Assembly: GCF_009796805.1 (NCBI RefSeq)
Contig: NZ_CP047029.1
Coordinates: 4,354,001 to 4,418,000, forward strand
DNA length: 64,000 bases
Source of the DNA: Algibacter sp. L1A34
GTDB lineage: Bacteria > Bacteroidota > Bacteroidia > Flavobacteriales > Flavobacteriaceae
Direction of reading: 5' to 3'
Shown piece after piece: positions 1 to 9,600 of the stretch (the first letter of the stretch is position 1; each line of letters opens with the position of its first letter). The notes under the pieces are model-generated. The model was not told the DNA's origin, made no database searches, and worked only from the letters and a program-made list of their open reading frames with translations. A program made the translations under genes and the position numbers.

Positions 1-777
1 TGTGGCCTCAATTTCTTTTGTATAAATAGGGTTTTCACTAAATGTTGGATATTTTTGTATGTAGCTTTCATTGGCTTTTACAGCTTTCATAAACGCATCA
101 TCAATTCTAACAGAAACATTTGCACCTGTAACCTTTCCTTGTTCTAGTTTTGCATTAATAAAATCTTCTGCATCTGGGTGATTTATAGAAACCGACAACA
201 TCAAGGCTCCTCTTCTTCCATCTTGCGCAACTTCTCTTGTAGAATTTGAATACCGTTCCATAAAAGGAACAATTCCTGTTGATGTTAATGCTGAATTTTT
301 TACAGGAGAACCCTTCGGGCGAATATGAGATAAATCGTGACCAACACCACCTCTCCGTTTCATTAACTGGACTTGCTCTTGGTCTATTTTCATGATTCCT
401 CCATAAGAATCCGACTCACCATTGTTACCTATTACAAAACAATTAGACAAAGATGCAATTTGAAAAGGATTTCCAATTCCTGCCATTGGGCTTCCTTGTG
501 GTACTATATATTTGAAATTCTTAATGACTTCAAATATTTCTGATTCGGTTAATGGGTTTTCATATTTCTGCTCTACTCTTGCAATTTCCGAAGCAATTCG
601 TTTATGCATTTCATTAGGAGTACTTTCATAAATATTATCGGCGGAATCTTTTAATGCATATTTATTTAGCCATACACTAGCAGCTAATTCATCGCCTTTA
701 AAATAGTTAAGAGCAGCTTTTAAAGCCTCATCTCTGGAATATGTTTTTTGAGGAGTGAGTACAGTTTTGGATTTCAT
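1..777 (-). CDS. nrdJ: Adenosylcobalamin-dependent ribonucleotide reductase (class II), N-terminal part
   Basis: Reduces ribonucleotides to deoxyribonucleotides in the cytoplasm using a cobalamin-derived radical. The first 259 codons are present; the gene runs off the left edge of the window. The ATG is the reverse complement of 775-777. Seen in the translation: an N-terminal stretch with GDELAA and KYALKD, the SLSNCFV segment that carries the first active-site cysteine of the family, and the RRGGVGHDLSHIRPKGSPV loop typical of class II enzymes. The catalytic C-terminal barrel and the terminal Cys pair lie outside. A class I NrdA is less likely because of the GDELAA...KYALKD start and the RRGGVG loop. 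No neighbouring nrdB is visible on this side. Confidence 0.85.
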   Translation of the reverse strand, partial: MKSKTVLTPQKTYSRDEALKAALNYFKGDELAASVWLNKYALKDSADNIYESTPNEMHKRIASEIARVEQKYENPLTESEIFEVIKNFKYIVPQGSPMAGIGNPFQIASLSNCFVIGNNGESDSYGGIMKIDQEQVQLMKRRGGVGHDLSHIRPKGSPVKNSALTSTGIVPFMERYSNSTREVAQDGRRGALMLSVSINHPDAEDFINAKLEQGKVTGANVSVRIDDAFMKAVKANESYIQKYPTFSENPIYTKEIEAT

Positions 778-1074
778 TATATTGAAGAAGATTTAAATTG
801 ATTTTTGAAAAAATAAATATCTTCAAAAACAACAACTTAAAAGATGATAAATATCATGAAGTTTTCAGTAAAAAAACATAATAAATTCATTTTAAAGCAT
901 TTAAAAAGTTATAAACACTAAAAAGTTAACAAATAATTTAAATTATAAAAACTTAAAACCTTTTATACTTTATTATTAAAAGCTCACAAAACCTTTAAAT
1001 ACACATCATTATCCGTTTCAAAAAACAGAGACAGAACCTATCTTTTAGAAGAGGTAAAAAACAACTTCTATATT

Positions 1075-3324
1075 TTAGTTAGAATTATTTAGCTGATTAA
1101 AAAAGCTTGTATATTGATTATTATTAGGATATAGTTGCACTAACTTAGAAGCTATATTTTTAGCTTTATCTTTTTGATGTCCTTTATTATATATATAAGC
1201 TAACACATACAATAAGCTCTCATTATTAGAATCAAGCTTTAAACCTTTAGCAGCTATTATTTCTGCCTGTTTTAAATTATTTATTTTATCATAAAGCAGA
1301 CTTAAATTATAGTAAAACCTAATATTTTCTGGTCCAAATTTAATAGCAAGGTGCATTTGTTTTATTGCTTCATCTATTCTATTTAATTCAGCTAATAAAA
1401 GTGAATATGAATAATAGGTTTGGGCATATTCTGGTTCTAATTCAATAACTTTTTTATAAGCCGCTTCCGTTTTTATAAAGTCACCATCTCTATAGTATAA
1501 ATTAGCAAGATTTGTTCTTATAATATTATTAATATAATCAATTTCTAAAGCACTTTCATAACATTTAATTCCTGCTTTTAAATCGCCTTTCTTTAAATAA
1601 TAATCACCTTTTTTTATTCGTCCTCCCACAAAATCTAAAGTCATATTTAATTGCGTTTCAAATTCTTTTTTCACTTTCTTAAAAACCGCTTTATAATCTT
1701 CAGGTATTTGAATTTCATCCAAATAACCCAACGCAAAAAAAGCTTTAACTCTTACAGATCGTTTTTCATCCTTTAGCATAGGAAGCAAGTAACTTACGTA
1801 ATCATTAGAGTTCATATTACTAATAACATCTAAAGTAGCTGCTCTTACTAATGGTGAATCATCATCTAAAAAACTAATAAGATCATTAACCGCATCGGCA
1901 TCATAATAATTTCTAAGTCCGCTAACAGCAGAAGCTCTCGCCATATCTGGATATACAGAATCTTTAGCTAATTCCAACAGGTTATTTAACCCATTTTCAT
2001 CGCCCAATAAGCCAGGCGCTAGAAGCTCGGAGAAATGTTTATAATCTGGCTCACCATACTGTTTTTTAAAATTTTCCCACGCCCACTCATTATCTTTATC
2101 CTGGTGACATTGGATACAAGCATTTGGTGTTCCATATTTTATACTTAAATCTGGTCTTGGAATTCTAAAACTATGATCTCTTCTAAAATCATTTCCCATA
2201 TAATATTTACCCGTCATGTGGCAATTAATACACTGAGCGCCTTCTGTATTTTTATCGTGAAAATGATGTTCAGGCGTATCATATGTATCAGGAACGTGAC
2301 ATTGCGCACATAATAAGTTACCTTCAAACTTAAGCTTGTATGAATGTGAATCGTGACAATTAATACAAGTAACCCCATTATGATACATTTTACTTTGCAC
2401 AAAAGAGCCATACACATAATCCTCATCTAAAATTTGTCCGTCGGGATGATAGGTATTTAAATTAATCAACTCAGGAAAATAATGATCCAACATAGTACCT
2501 TCAAAATTAAAATAATCAGAAATTTGTTCTCGTCTCATGTGGCACCTCGCACATTGATCTACCAAATCTTGTGAATCTGTTCCAACAGCCATTTTTAAAT
2601 CTCCCGAAAACTTATAGTCTTTTCCTTTTAAATTAGCTTGCTCTACATGCGTTTTACCTGGCCCATGACAAGCTTCACAACTTACATTAATAATGGCATA
2701 TTTGGTATCATAACTATCAGATTCAAAATCATAATTTTTTCTAACATTTGTGGAATGACAGTCTGAACACATAGTATTCCAATTTAAACCACCTCTAGAC
2801 CAATGCAACCATTCTGAATGTACCACTTTAAAATCGGGATATAAATCAAACCATTTACCTTTTTCAGTATCCCAAGCCGTTCTTAAACATTGATAATGTC
2901 CGTTTGGAAATTGCACAATATATTGCTGTAAAGGTTTTATTCCGAAGGTGTACACAATTTTGTAATCTTCATAAGTGCCCTCTGGCCCTTCGGTATTCAC
3001 ATAAAAATCGTCTCCTTTTTTATAAAAGTGAGAAGTTATCCCTTGACTTGTAAATTTCACATTATTAAAATCGGCCAAAATACTAGAATCTGAAACCTCT
3101 TGCATGGCTTTATCATGATCGGACCCTTGCCATAATTTAAATTGATCTGCATGACATTCCTTGCAGGTTTGATCTCCTAAAAAATGATTATCTGGAATTT
3201 GTTCTGTGGAAGCAAAAACATTATCAGTTTTGTTAGAAGTAGGCACATACTTAGATTCTTCTTTGCAAGAAAAAAGAGCAAACACCATAAATAAAATAAC
3301 AATTGTTGTATTTGGAAGTTTCAA
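1075..3324 (-). CDS. Octaheme c-type cytochrome lipoprotein with HEAT and TPR repeats
   Basis: Predicted electron-transfer protein attached to a membrane on the periplasmic side. The start is TTG (3322-3324), the only reasonable start, since a stop lies five codons upstream. Residues 1-20 form a lipoprotein signal ending in LFSC (lipidated Cys20). Eight CxxCH heme sites begin at residues 54, 186, 216, 258, 320, 339, 365 and 403. About 430-550 looks like HEAT-type helical repeats, and about 570-749 holds TPR units with recurring A-x-x-Y-Y and A-I/E patterns. The layout matches multiheme proteins of the cytochrome c554/NrfA-related superfamily with a repeat tail. The redox partner and substrate are unknown. 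It stands alone, opposite to the next gene. Confidence 0.8.
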   Translation of the reverse strand: MKLPNTTIVILFMVFALFSCKEESKYVPTSNKTDNVFASTEQIPDNHFLGDQTCKECHADQFKLWQGSDHDKAMQEVSDSSILADFNNVKFTSQGITSHFYKKGDDFYVNTEGPEGTYEDYKIVYTFGIKPLQQYIVQFPNGHYQCLRTAWDTEKGKWFDLYPDFKVVHSEWLHWSRGGLNWNTMCSDCHSTNVRKNYDFESDSYDTKYAIINVSCEACHGPGKTHVEQANLKGKDYKFSGDLKMAVGTDSQDLVDQCARCHMRREQISDYFNFEGTMLDHYFPELINLNTYHPDGQILDEDYVYGSFVQSKMYHNGVTCINCHDSHSYKLKFEGNLLCAQCHVPDTYDTPEHHFHDKNTEGAQCINCHMTGKYYMGNDFRRDHSFRIPRPDLSIKYGTPNACIQCHQDKDNEWAWENFKKQYGEPDYKHFSELLAPGLLGDENGLNNLLELAKDSVYPDMARASAVSGLRNYYDADAVNDLISFLDDDSPLVRAATLDVISNMNSNDYVSYLLPMLKDEKRSVRVKAFFALGYLDEIQIPEDYKAVFKKVKKEFETQLNMTLDFVGGRIKKGDYYLKKGDLKAGIKCYESALEIDYINNIIRTNLANLYYRDGDFIKTEAAYKKVIELEPEYAQTYYSYSLLLAELNRIDEAIKQMHLAIKFGPENIRFYYNLSLLYDKINNLKQAEIIAAKGLKLDSNNESLLYVLAYIYNKGHQKDKAKNIASKLVQLYPNNNQYTSFFNQLNNSN

Positions 3325-3638
3325 TATTATGAGATTTTAAGTGTTAAAAATAACTAATTTTTATAACCCAAAATCTAACTATTATCATGTTTTACATGAA
3401 TATTTTTATAACCTTAATTTTATAAGTGAACAAAAGCCTTCTTCCTAGCATCTAAGCAAGTAAATCTGCAAAAAAGCAAAATTTTCATCAAAGTAAATAT
3501 AAACTGTAATAATTAATCTTAAAGTAAACTTTTGAGTCCTATTTTATTTCTTAACTTGTGTTTTTATTAAAAACAGGAACAAATTTCTTCGGATTTTTAT
3601 TAATTAACCATAACGCAAATTCGACTTAAAACAACACA
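3325..3638. other. Divergent intergenic region
   Basis: AT-rich spacer between the divergently transcribed multiheme gene and the deiodinase-like gene. It must hold both promoters. I see no ORF, strong hairpin or repeat in it. Confidence 0.4.
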
Positions 3639-4331
3639 ATGAAATCACCAAATCATATAATGCTTAATGGATATAAGCACATTTCTTTTGAGTCAGAAAT
3701 ATTTTCAGAGATTGAATTAACTGAAAAAAGTAAAACATTCTATAACTGGTTAGATAAAAGAAGATCCATAAGAGATTTTTCAGACACACCTGTTCCTAAA
3801 CAAGTTATTGAAAACCTTATTAAAAGCGCATCTACAGCGCCATCTGGAGCTCACAAACAACCCTGGACATTTTGCGCTATTTCTAACCCATTGTTAAAAA
3901 CCAAAATTCGAAAAGCAGCCGAAATTGAAGAACAAGAAAGTTATACAAGTAGAATGAGCGAACGTTGGAAAAAAGATTTAGCACCTCTAGCTACAGATAT
4001 GAACAAACCTTTTTTAGAGACAGCTCCTTGGTTAATTGTTGCGTTTAAAAAGGCTTATGAATTAGATGAAAACGGAGAAAAAAACAACAATTACTATGTA
4101 AGTGAATCTGTAGGTATAGCCTGCGGAATGTTAATTTCGGCTATTCATAATGCAGGTTTAGTAACTTTAACGCACACACCTAGCCCAATGAATTTTTTAT
4201 CAAAGCTCCTTAACAGACCAAGTAATGAAAGAGCTTTTTTATTACTTCCGGTAGGCTACCCAAAGTTTCCAACCTACGTACCCGATTTAAAAAGAAAAGA
4301 TTTAGATGAAATTTCTGCTTTTTATGAATAG
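3639..4331 (+). CDS. Nitroreductase-fold flavoprotein resembling iodotyrosine deiodinase
   Basis: FMN-dependent oxidoreductase, 230 aa, probably cytoplasmic. The FMN-binding start RRSIRDFS is at 41-48, APSGAHKQPWTF at about 67-78, and the C-terminal LLPVGYP/VPDLKRK segments match the iodotyrosine deiodinase (IYD) branch of the nitroreductase superfamily. Residues Glu98, Tyr102 and Lys123 have the same spacing (+4, +21) as the Glu157/Tyr161/Lys182 lid triad of human IYD, which holds the amino-acid zwitterion of halotyrosine. IYD homologues are known in bacteria. I therefore infer reductive dehalogenation of halotyrosine; a general nitroreductase is the alternative. Monocistronic, with no signal peptide. 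Confidence 0.8.
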   Translation: MKSPNHIMLNGYKHISFESEIFSEIELTEKSKTFYNWLDKRRSIRDFSDTPVPKQVIENLIKSASTAPSGAHKQPWTFCAISNPLLKTKIRKAAEIEEQESYTSRMSERWKKDLAPLATDMNKPFLETAPWLIVAFKKAYELDENGEKNNNYYVSESVGIACGMLISAIHNAGLVTLTHTPSPMNFLSKLLNRPSNERAFLLLPVGYPKFPTYVPDLKRKDLDEISAFYE

Positions 4332-4376
4332 AAAAGCTAATCCAAAATATACGAAGCGCATAAGTCTCTTTTTAAA

Positions 4377-6671
4377 TTAAAAAGGATATCCAATAGCAAA
4401 GTTAAGTACAGATGCATCTGTATTAAAATCTAATCGTTCACCTTCTGGTAATGAAGGATCGTGGAATGGTGCAGCCAAATCTAGTCTTATTACAAAACCT
4501 TGTACATCAATACGCATTCCTACTCCCGCGCCCATACCTAGTTCGCTTAAAAAACTACTAGAAAATGTATCGTTATCAATATCTGGATTATCTACAGAGT
4601 TCCATACATTTCCTGCATCGACAAAGACAGCTCCTTTTACAAACCCAAAAACAGGAAACCTATATTCTGCATTTGCTTCAAGCCTAATATTTCCCGACTG
4701 ATCAAAATAAGAATCACTATCGGTTAAAGTTCCATCAAATGTTCCTGGCCCTAAAGACCGACTATTAAATGCTCGCACACTGTAAGGCCCTCCAGAGTAG
4801 TATTGTTTAGTAAACGGCAATACATCGCTATTCCCATAGGCATAACCATAACCTGCAAAAAGTCTCGCTGCAATTTTTTGGTCTTTCCCAAAATTAAAGT
4901 GATACCGCATATCAACATCCGCTTTGGCGTATTGCGCATATTCAGCATTTAAAAAAGTTTTAGGTTCTCCCGGTGTTTCTTCTTTTCCGAATAAGCTAAG
5001 CGAGTTCCCTGCAACATCTAAAAGTGCATTCAAATAAAACTGATGCTTTTTATTAGCATCCACCATTTCGTTATAGGTAAAAGAATATGTTAAACCAGAA
5101 ATGAACTGTTGCTCAAAACTACTCTGTAAAAAAGTGTTTTCATCTAAAATCGTTTCAAACTCCTCTGTTGTATTTGAAAGCCTTGTATAATTTACCGATA
5201 TAGGATTAATCTTGTGTGTTACATAACGATTTGCATCCCAAACATAACCAAAAGTTGCCGTACCAGATAGCAAGGTATATAACTGGCTTCGACTTAGATA
5301 ATCAATAGAAAGTCCCATTTTTGTTTTTGGAATTTCATATTTAAAAAAGTTAGTATTAATTTTAATAGGAAAAAGAACTCTAGGAAAAAATAGTTCTGCT
5401 CCCAAGCCTAATTCAAGACTTGTTAACCCGCTTTGGTTACCTCCCGAAATTTGAGTTTCATAACCCGTTTTTGCTGTAATATTAAGTGTTTCTCCTCCTT
5501 GATATAGATTTCGGTTTGTAAAAGTGAGTCCTAAAGCTGGTCCCGCAAAATTATTCGATTTTGTTACTGCCTGTAACTCCGCTCTAACTGCACGCTTATT
5601 CAATGGAGATAAATATATACTAGCTTCTAATTTACCTATACTATCTTGCTCCGTATTATCTATTTCTTTGTATTGAATATTAATAAATTTATACGAACCA
5701 ATTGTTGCAAGTCGTCTTGCTGTATTTTTTGAAGCCACAGGATCGTAAAGCGCATCTGCTTTTATTGTAATAAAAGGATCTAAATATTTTGGTTTAAAAA
5801 ACAACTCATCACTTATATAATTTTTATTATTGAACACTACAGTCTCTAATTGCAGGCTATCTTGTTGTAAATCGTAATTAGTATAAACATTTATCTTTGT
5901 AACCATATATGGCACTATTGCTTTTTTAGGCACATCCTTTTTAAGCGTTAAAAACAAATCAAAACGCTTATTCTTATACTGACTAGTATCGGCTTCGAAA
6001 ATCAAAAAACTAGGATTAAAATTATAATACCCCCTCTTTTTGAGTTCCTCATCAATGCGTTCTCTTTCTAGCTTCATACCAGCTAGATTAAAACGCATAC
6101 CTTTTTCAAATTTGCTAGTCCCTACTATTGTTTTTATTTCATTTTGAAGTAGAGATGGTAATGAATCTATTTGATAAGTTTCCATTTCGTAAGATTGCTT
6201 TACGGTAACGCTATAGTCTACTTTCGCTGTTCTTTGCTTCTCGTTATCTATAAATTTCGAGTCTGTTTTACTATAGAAAAACCCACGATTATTTAATCTG
6301 TTTTGCAATAATTCTTCAATCTCATATTTCTCTATATCGCTTTTGTAAATTGGTTTTTCACCTAGCTGCTTATACATAAATTTATTAAAAAAGCCTGGAG
6401 TGGAATCTTGTACTTTATAATAATAAAAAAGCCCTGGATACATTCCTAAAAATTCACTATTAGCTTCTGGCAATAGCACATCTTCCAAGGCTACTTTTAA
6501 TTCAGGTTTATTTTTAACGGGAAGAGAATCATTATCATCTGTAACTGTAACCTCGTATCCATCAAATAAAAATTCGTCTTTAGGTATATATTTTTTAACA
6601 CTACATGCTTGTATCAGCAAAAATAGAACTAAGCAAAAAATACTGCTGTATATGGTTTTTAAATTGGCCAA
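4377..6671 (-). CDS. tamL: TamL, lipoprotein outer-membrane Omp85 protein (BamA/TamA family)
   Basis: Outer-membrane partner of TamB, 764 aa. The lipoprotein signal ends at LLIQAC (Cys23), the feature separating Bacteroidota TamL from proteobacterial TamA. POTRA-like domains cover about 30-350 (for example the NRLNNRGFF and ELKKRGYY helices). The C-terminal half is a 16-strand Omp85 barrel with the VRAFNSRSLGPG lid-loop region and a terminal strand ending in Phe (GYPF). It starts 3 nt after the tamB stop, so the two are co-transcribed. Known role of the family: insertion of certain outer-membrane proteins or lipid homeostasis together with TamB. Confidence 0.88.
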   Translation of the reverse strand: MANLKTIYSSIFCLVLFLLIQACSVKKYIPKDEFLFDGYEVTVTDDNDSLPVKNKPELKVALEDVLLPEANSEFLGMYPGLFYYYKVQDSTPGFFNKFMYKQLGEKPIYKSDIEKYEIEELLQNRLNNRGFFYSKTDSKFIDNEKQRTAKVDYSVTVKQSYEMETYQIDSLPSLLQNEIKTIVGTSKFEKGMRFNLAGMKLERERIDEELKKRGYYNFNPSFLIFEADTSQYKNKRFDLFLTLKKDVPKKAIVPYMVTKINVYTNYDLQQDSLQLETVVFNNKNYISDELFFKPKYLDPFITIKADALYDPVASKNTARRLATIGSYKFINIQYKEIDNTEQDSIGKLEASIYLSPLNKRAVRAELQAVTKSNNFAGPALGLTFTNRNLYQGGETLNITAKTGYETQISGGNQSGLTSLELGLGAELFFPRVLFPIKINTNFFKYEIPKTKMGLSIDYLSRSQLYTLLSGTATFGYVWDANRYVTHKINPISVNYTRLSNTTEEFETILDENTFLQSSFEQQFISGLTYSFTYNEMVDANKKHQFYLNALLDVAGNSLSLFGKEETPGEPKTFLNAEYAQYAKADVDMRYHFNFGKDQKIAARLFAGYGYAYGNSDVLPFTKQYYSGGPYSVRAFNSRSLGPGTFDGTLTDSDSYFDQSGNIRLEANAEYRFPVFGFVKGAVFVDAGNVWNSVDNPDIDNDTFSSSFLSELGMGAGVGMRIDVQGFVIRLDLAAPFHDPSLPEGERLDFNTDASVLNFAIGYPF

Positions 6672-6674
6672 TAG

Positions 6675-9600
6675 TTATTCTTTAATGGTTTTGTTATTTT
6701 CTGGTGTTGGAGTTTCTTTAATCGTATCTCCCAATGCGTTATTTAATTTCTCCTCAGCCTCTTTTTCTTTCAACTTCTTAGCCTCTTCCTTCTTAGATTT
6801 TGACCGTAGCATATCATCCCAAAGATCCTTAAACTGATTAAATTCTTGTGTAAATATTAACGCAATACCACTAACAATAGTCTGCCCATCAATAACGTTC
6901 TCATATTCATTTCTTCGGAAACCTTTTAAACGATATCGACCATTTTCTGTCAATAAATATTCTAAACTCACATTTCCAACAAGAGGTGTTGTTTCTGTAG
7001 AAGAACTACTGCCTTCCAAATCTACAGCACTTCCTACTCTTACAATTAACCTATCATCAAACAGCTTTTTTTGTGCGGCAATATCTAATTGAGTTCGTTC
7101 TTCCGGGCTATCACCTTGATAATCTGTATAACTATCTAACCCAAAATCCAATTCCAAACCTGTATCACCTAATAGTTTATCACTAAACACATTAAGTTGG
7201 TCTGCCAAGGCATCATTAATATTATCACGTGCTATGCTGGCAACACCACCATTACTACCATCACTTCCTGCTTCAGGATAAAATCTATTAAGCACTAATA
7301 AAGAGAAAATTTGTTTATTAAGTTCTGCTTCATCGCTGTTTAATTCTTGCACTTTGCCATAAACTAACCCACTTATAGCGCCCTGTTCATCTTCCGGCAT
7401 ATCCAAATTAAAATTAATCACGGGGGCTGTTAATTCTCCATCTATATTTAAATAGACTTCAAAAGGTAAAACTTGTTTAAAACGCTGACTCACGCTAGGA
7501 TCGGATCCAGAAGTCACCGAAGCCATTAAAGACGATGCCGATGCATCTACATTATACAATGCTTTTACATCTAGATCAGCATCAAAAGGATCTCCCGACC
7601 AAGTTATTTTACTACCCGATACCAATTCAAATTTTCGGTTTACTAGATTATAAAGATTCATTTCGTAATGACCTCCAGCAGCGGTATAAATTCCCGAAAG
7701 GGTCATGTTTCCGTTAGGATTAATTCTAAAATCAAAATCACCATCACCATACACTTGAAAGTTATCTCCTGTATTTTCATCAATTATAATATTGACTTTT
7801 GCATTCTTCCCTACTTTAATTTTTGCCGCAATATCAAAACCTGATACTGTAGCTGTTTCCTCTTGCGTTCGCGTTAATATCGCATCAGGATTTTTACGAT
7901 TTACAAAAATTACAACACCTTCCCTACTTTCTAGATTTACGGCTGTTGACGGCAGAACGTATGTTATATCCGTATTTTCATCAATAGAAGCCGTTACATT
8001 TACTTTTGGAATTTGCAAATCTCCTTTTATTGTAATATCAGCATTAATAGTAGCTTGCCCATAAACTAACTCATTGTCTTTCTTGCTAGCATTTAGCATC
8101 TGAAAATTATCTGCTTTAACCTCCAAATTAAAAGTAGGATTTAAAAAACGCTCTGTTCCCACTTCCCCATTAACCATAAAGGTATTGTTCTTAGCATCGC
8201 GCACCGTAAAAGTATCCATACGCAAACCTTCATTATTGATAACAATAGACTCATTGATTAATTTAAAAGGAGCATTCAGCTTTTTAACTGTTAAAGCAGC
8301 ATTATCAAATGTAATTTCGCCATCGTATTTAGGAGCTGCAAGTGTACCTTCTACATTAAAATTCCCTCGTAATGTTCCGCTTGTCTTTGTCAGTTCTCCT
8401 AAAGAAAACCCTTCAAGCGCTTTCATATTTATTCTATTAAGTGCAAGATCTAAATTAAGTTCTGCATCTTCTTTGCTAGCTTTGTAATCTCCAATTAAAT
8501 CAAGATCTACTTCTGCGCCTTTAATAGCTGCATTAAAATTATATGCCGAGCCACCAAGAGATTTGGCATCTAACGTTAGTGTTCCCATTTCAACATCAAG
8601 TAAGTTTAATTGCTTGATGGTAAGATCGGCAATTATACCAGTTGCTCCAAAAGGATCTTCTACAATAAAATTACCCGAGAGTTTCCCCTTTGCAAACTTT
8701 TCCTCTGGATTTAAATAGTTTAAAAATTCGCTAAGTTTAAAATCCTGAAAATTTACTGCAATATGTTCTTTTGAAATAGAAGCTATATCATCTTTAAAAG
8801 AAACAGATTGTGTATTTCTGCTGAAATTAAAATCATTGAAATCTAAAGAATAGTCATCATTAAGCTTATTAAAAATAATTTCGTTAGTTTCAGGTGTGTT
8901 CCATTGTTTTTTCTGAATGACTAAATCTTCAGGTATTATATGAAATCTTAAACGCTCCCTATTCCCAGTAATCTGAGATTTTATTTGTATTAAGGTTGAA
9001 TCATTTTGAAATGCCTCAAAACCCAAATCCAACTCGTTATTTACTTGATTCCCTGTAATTAAAGTCCGCTGAATATCCACAGGCCCAGCTTTAATATTTT
9101 TAAAACCAAAGTTGAAGATAAATTTATCTTTATCCGTATCCATAGAAAAACTAAGACTATCTATTTTATTTCCACTATAGTTAATTAATGGTGCCGTAAT
9201 ATTTGCTTGTAATTTCCTCAAATTCTCATCAAAATCTACAGCAATATTAACCGTATCTAGTTCCTCAATATTTACTAAAAACACTTCTTTTAGCAAAGGC
9301 GCTTCACTTATGGCTCCTCTTATTTTTAATTTTACAGCATTTTTAACCGTATCCTTTATAATGGTATCTCTATAAAAATAGCTAGATACGTGATTTTGCA
9401 AAGCAGTAGAAAACGTTTCTGGATCTGTGTTAGATTCCAATTCAAAATCTACAATTCTATTTTTTACTGAAAACGCAGTAGAATCTTTACGCACACGAGC
9501 TTTGGCATTTAAATCGCCTACTAAATATGTTTTATTATCATAAACTACTCGTCCATTTTCTAACAATGCAGAAGCATTATAGCCATCTCTATTCTTTTTA

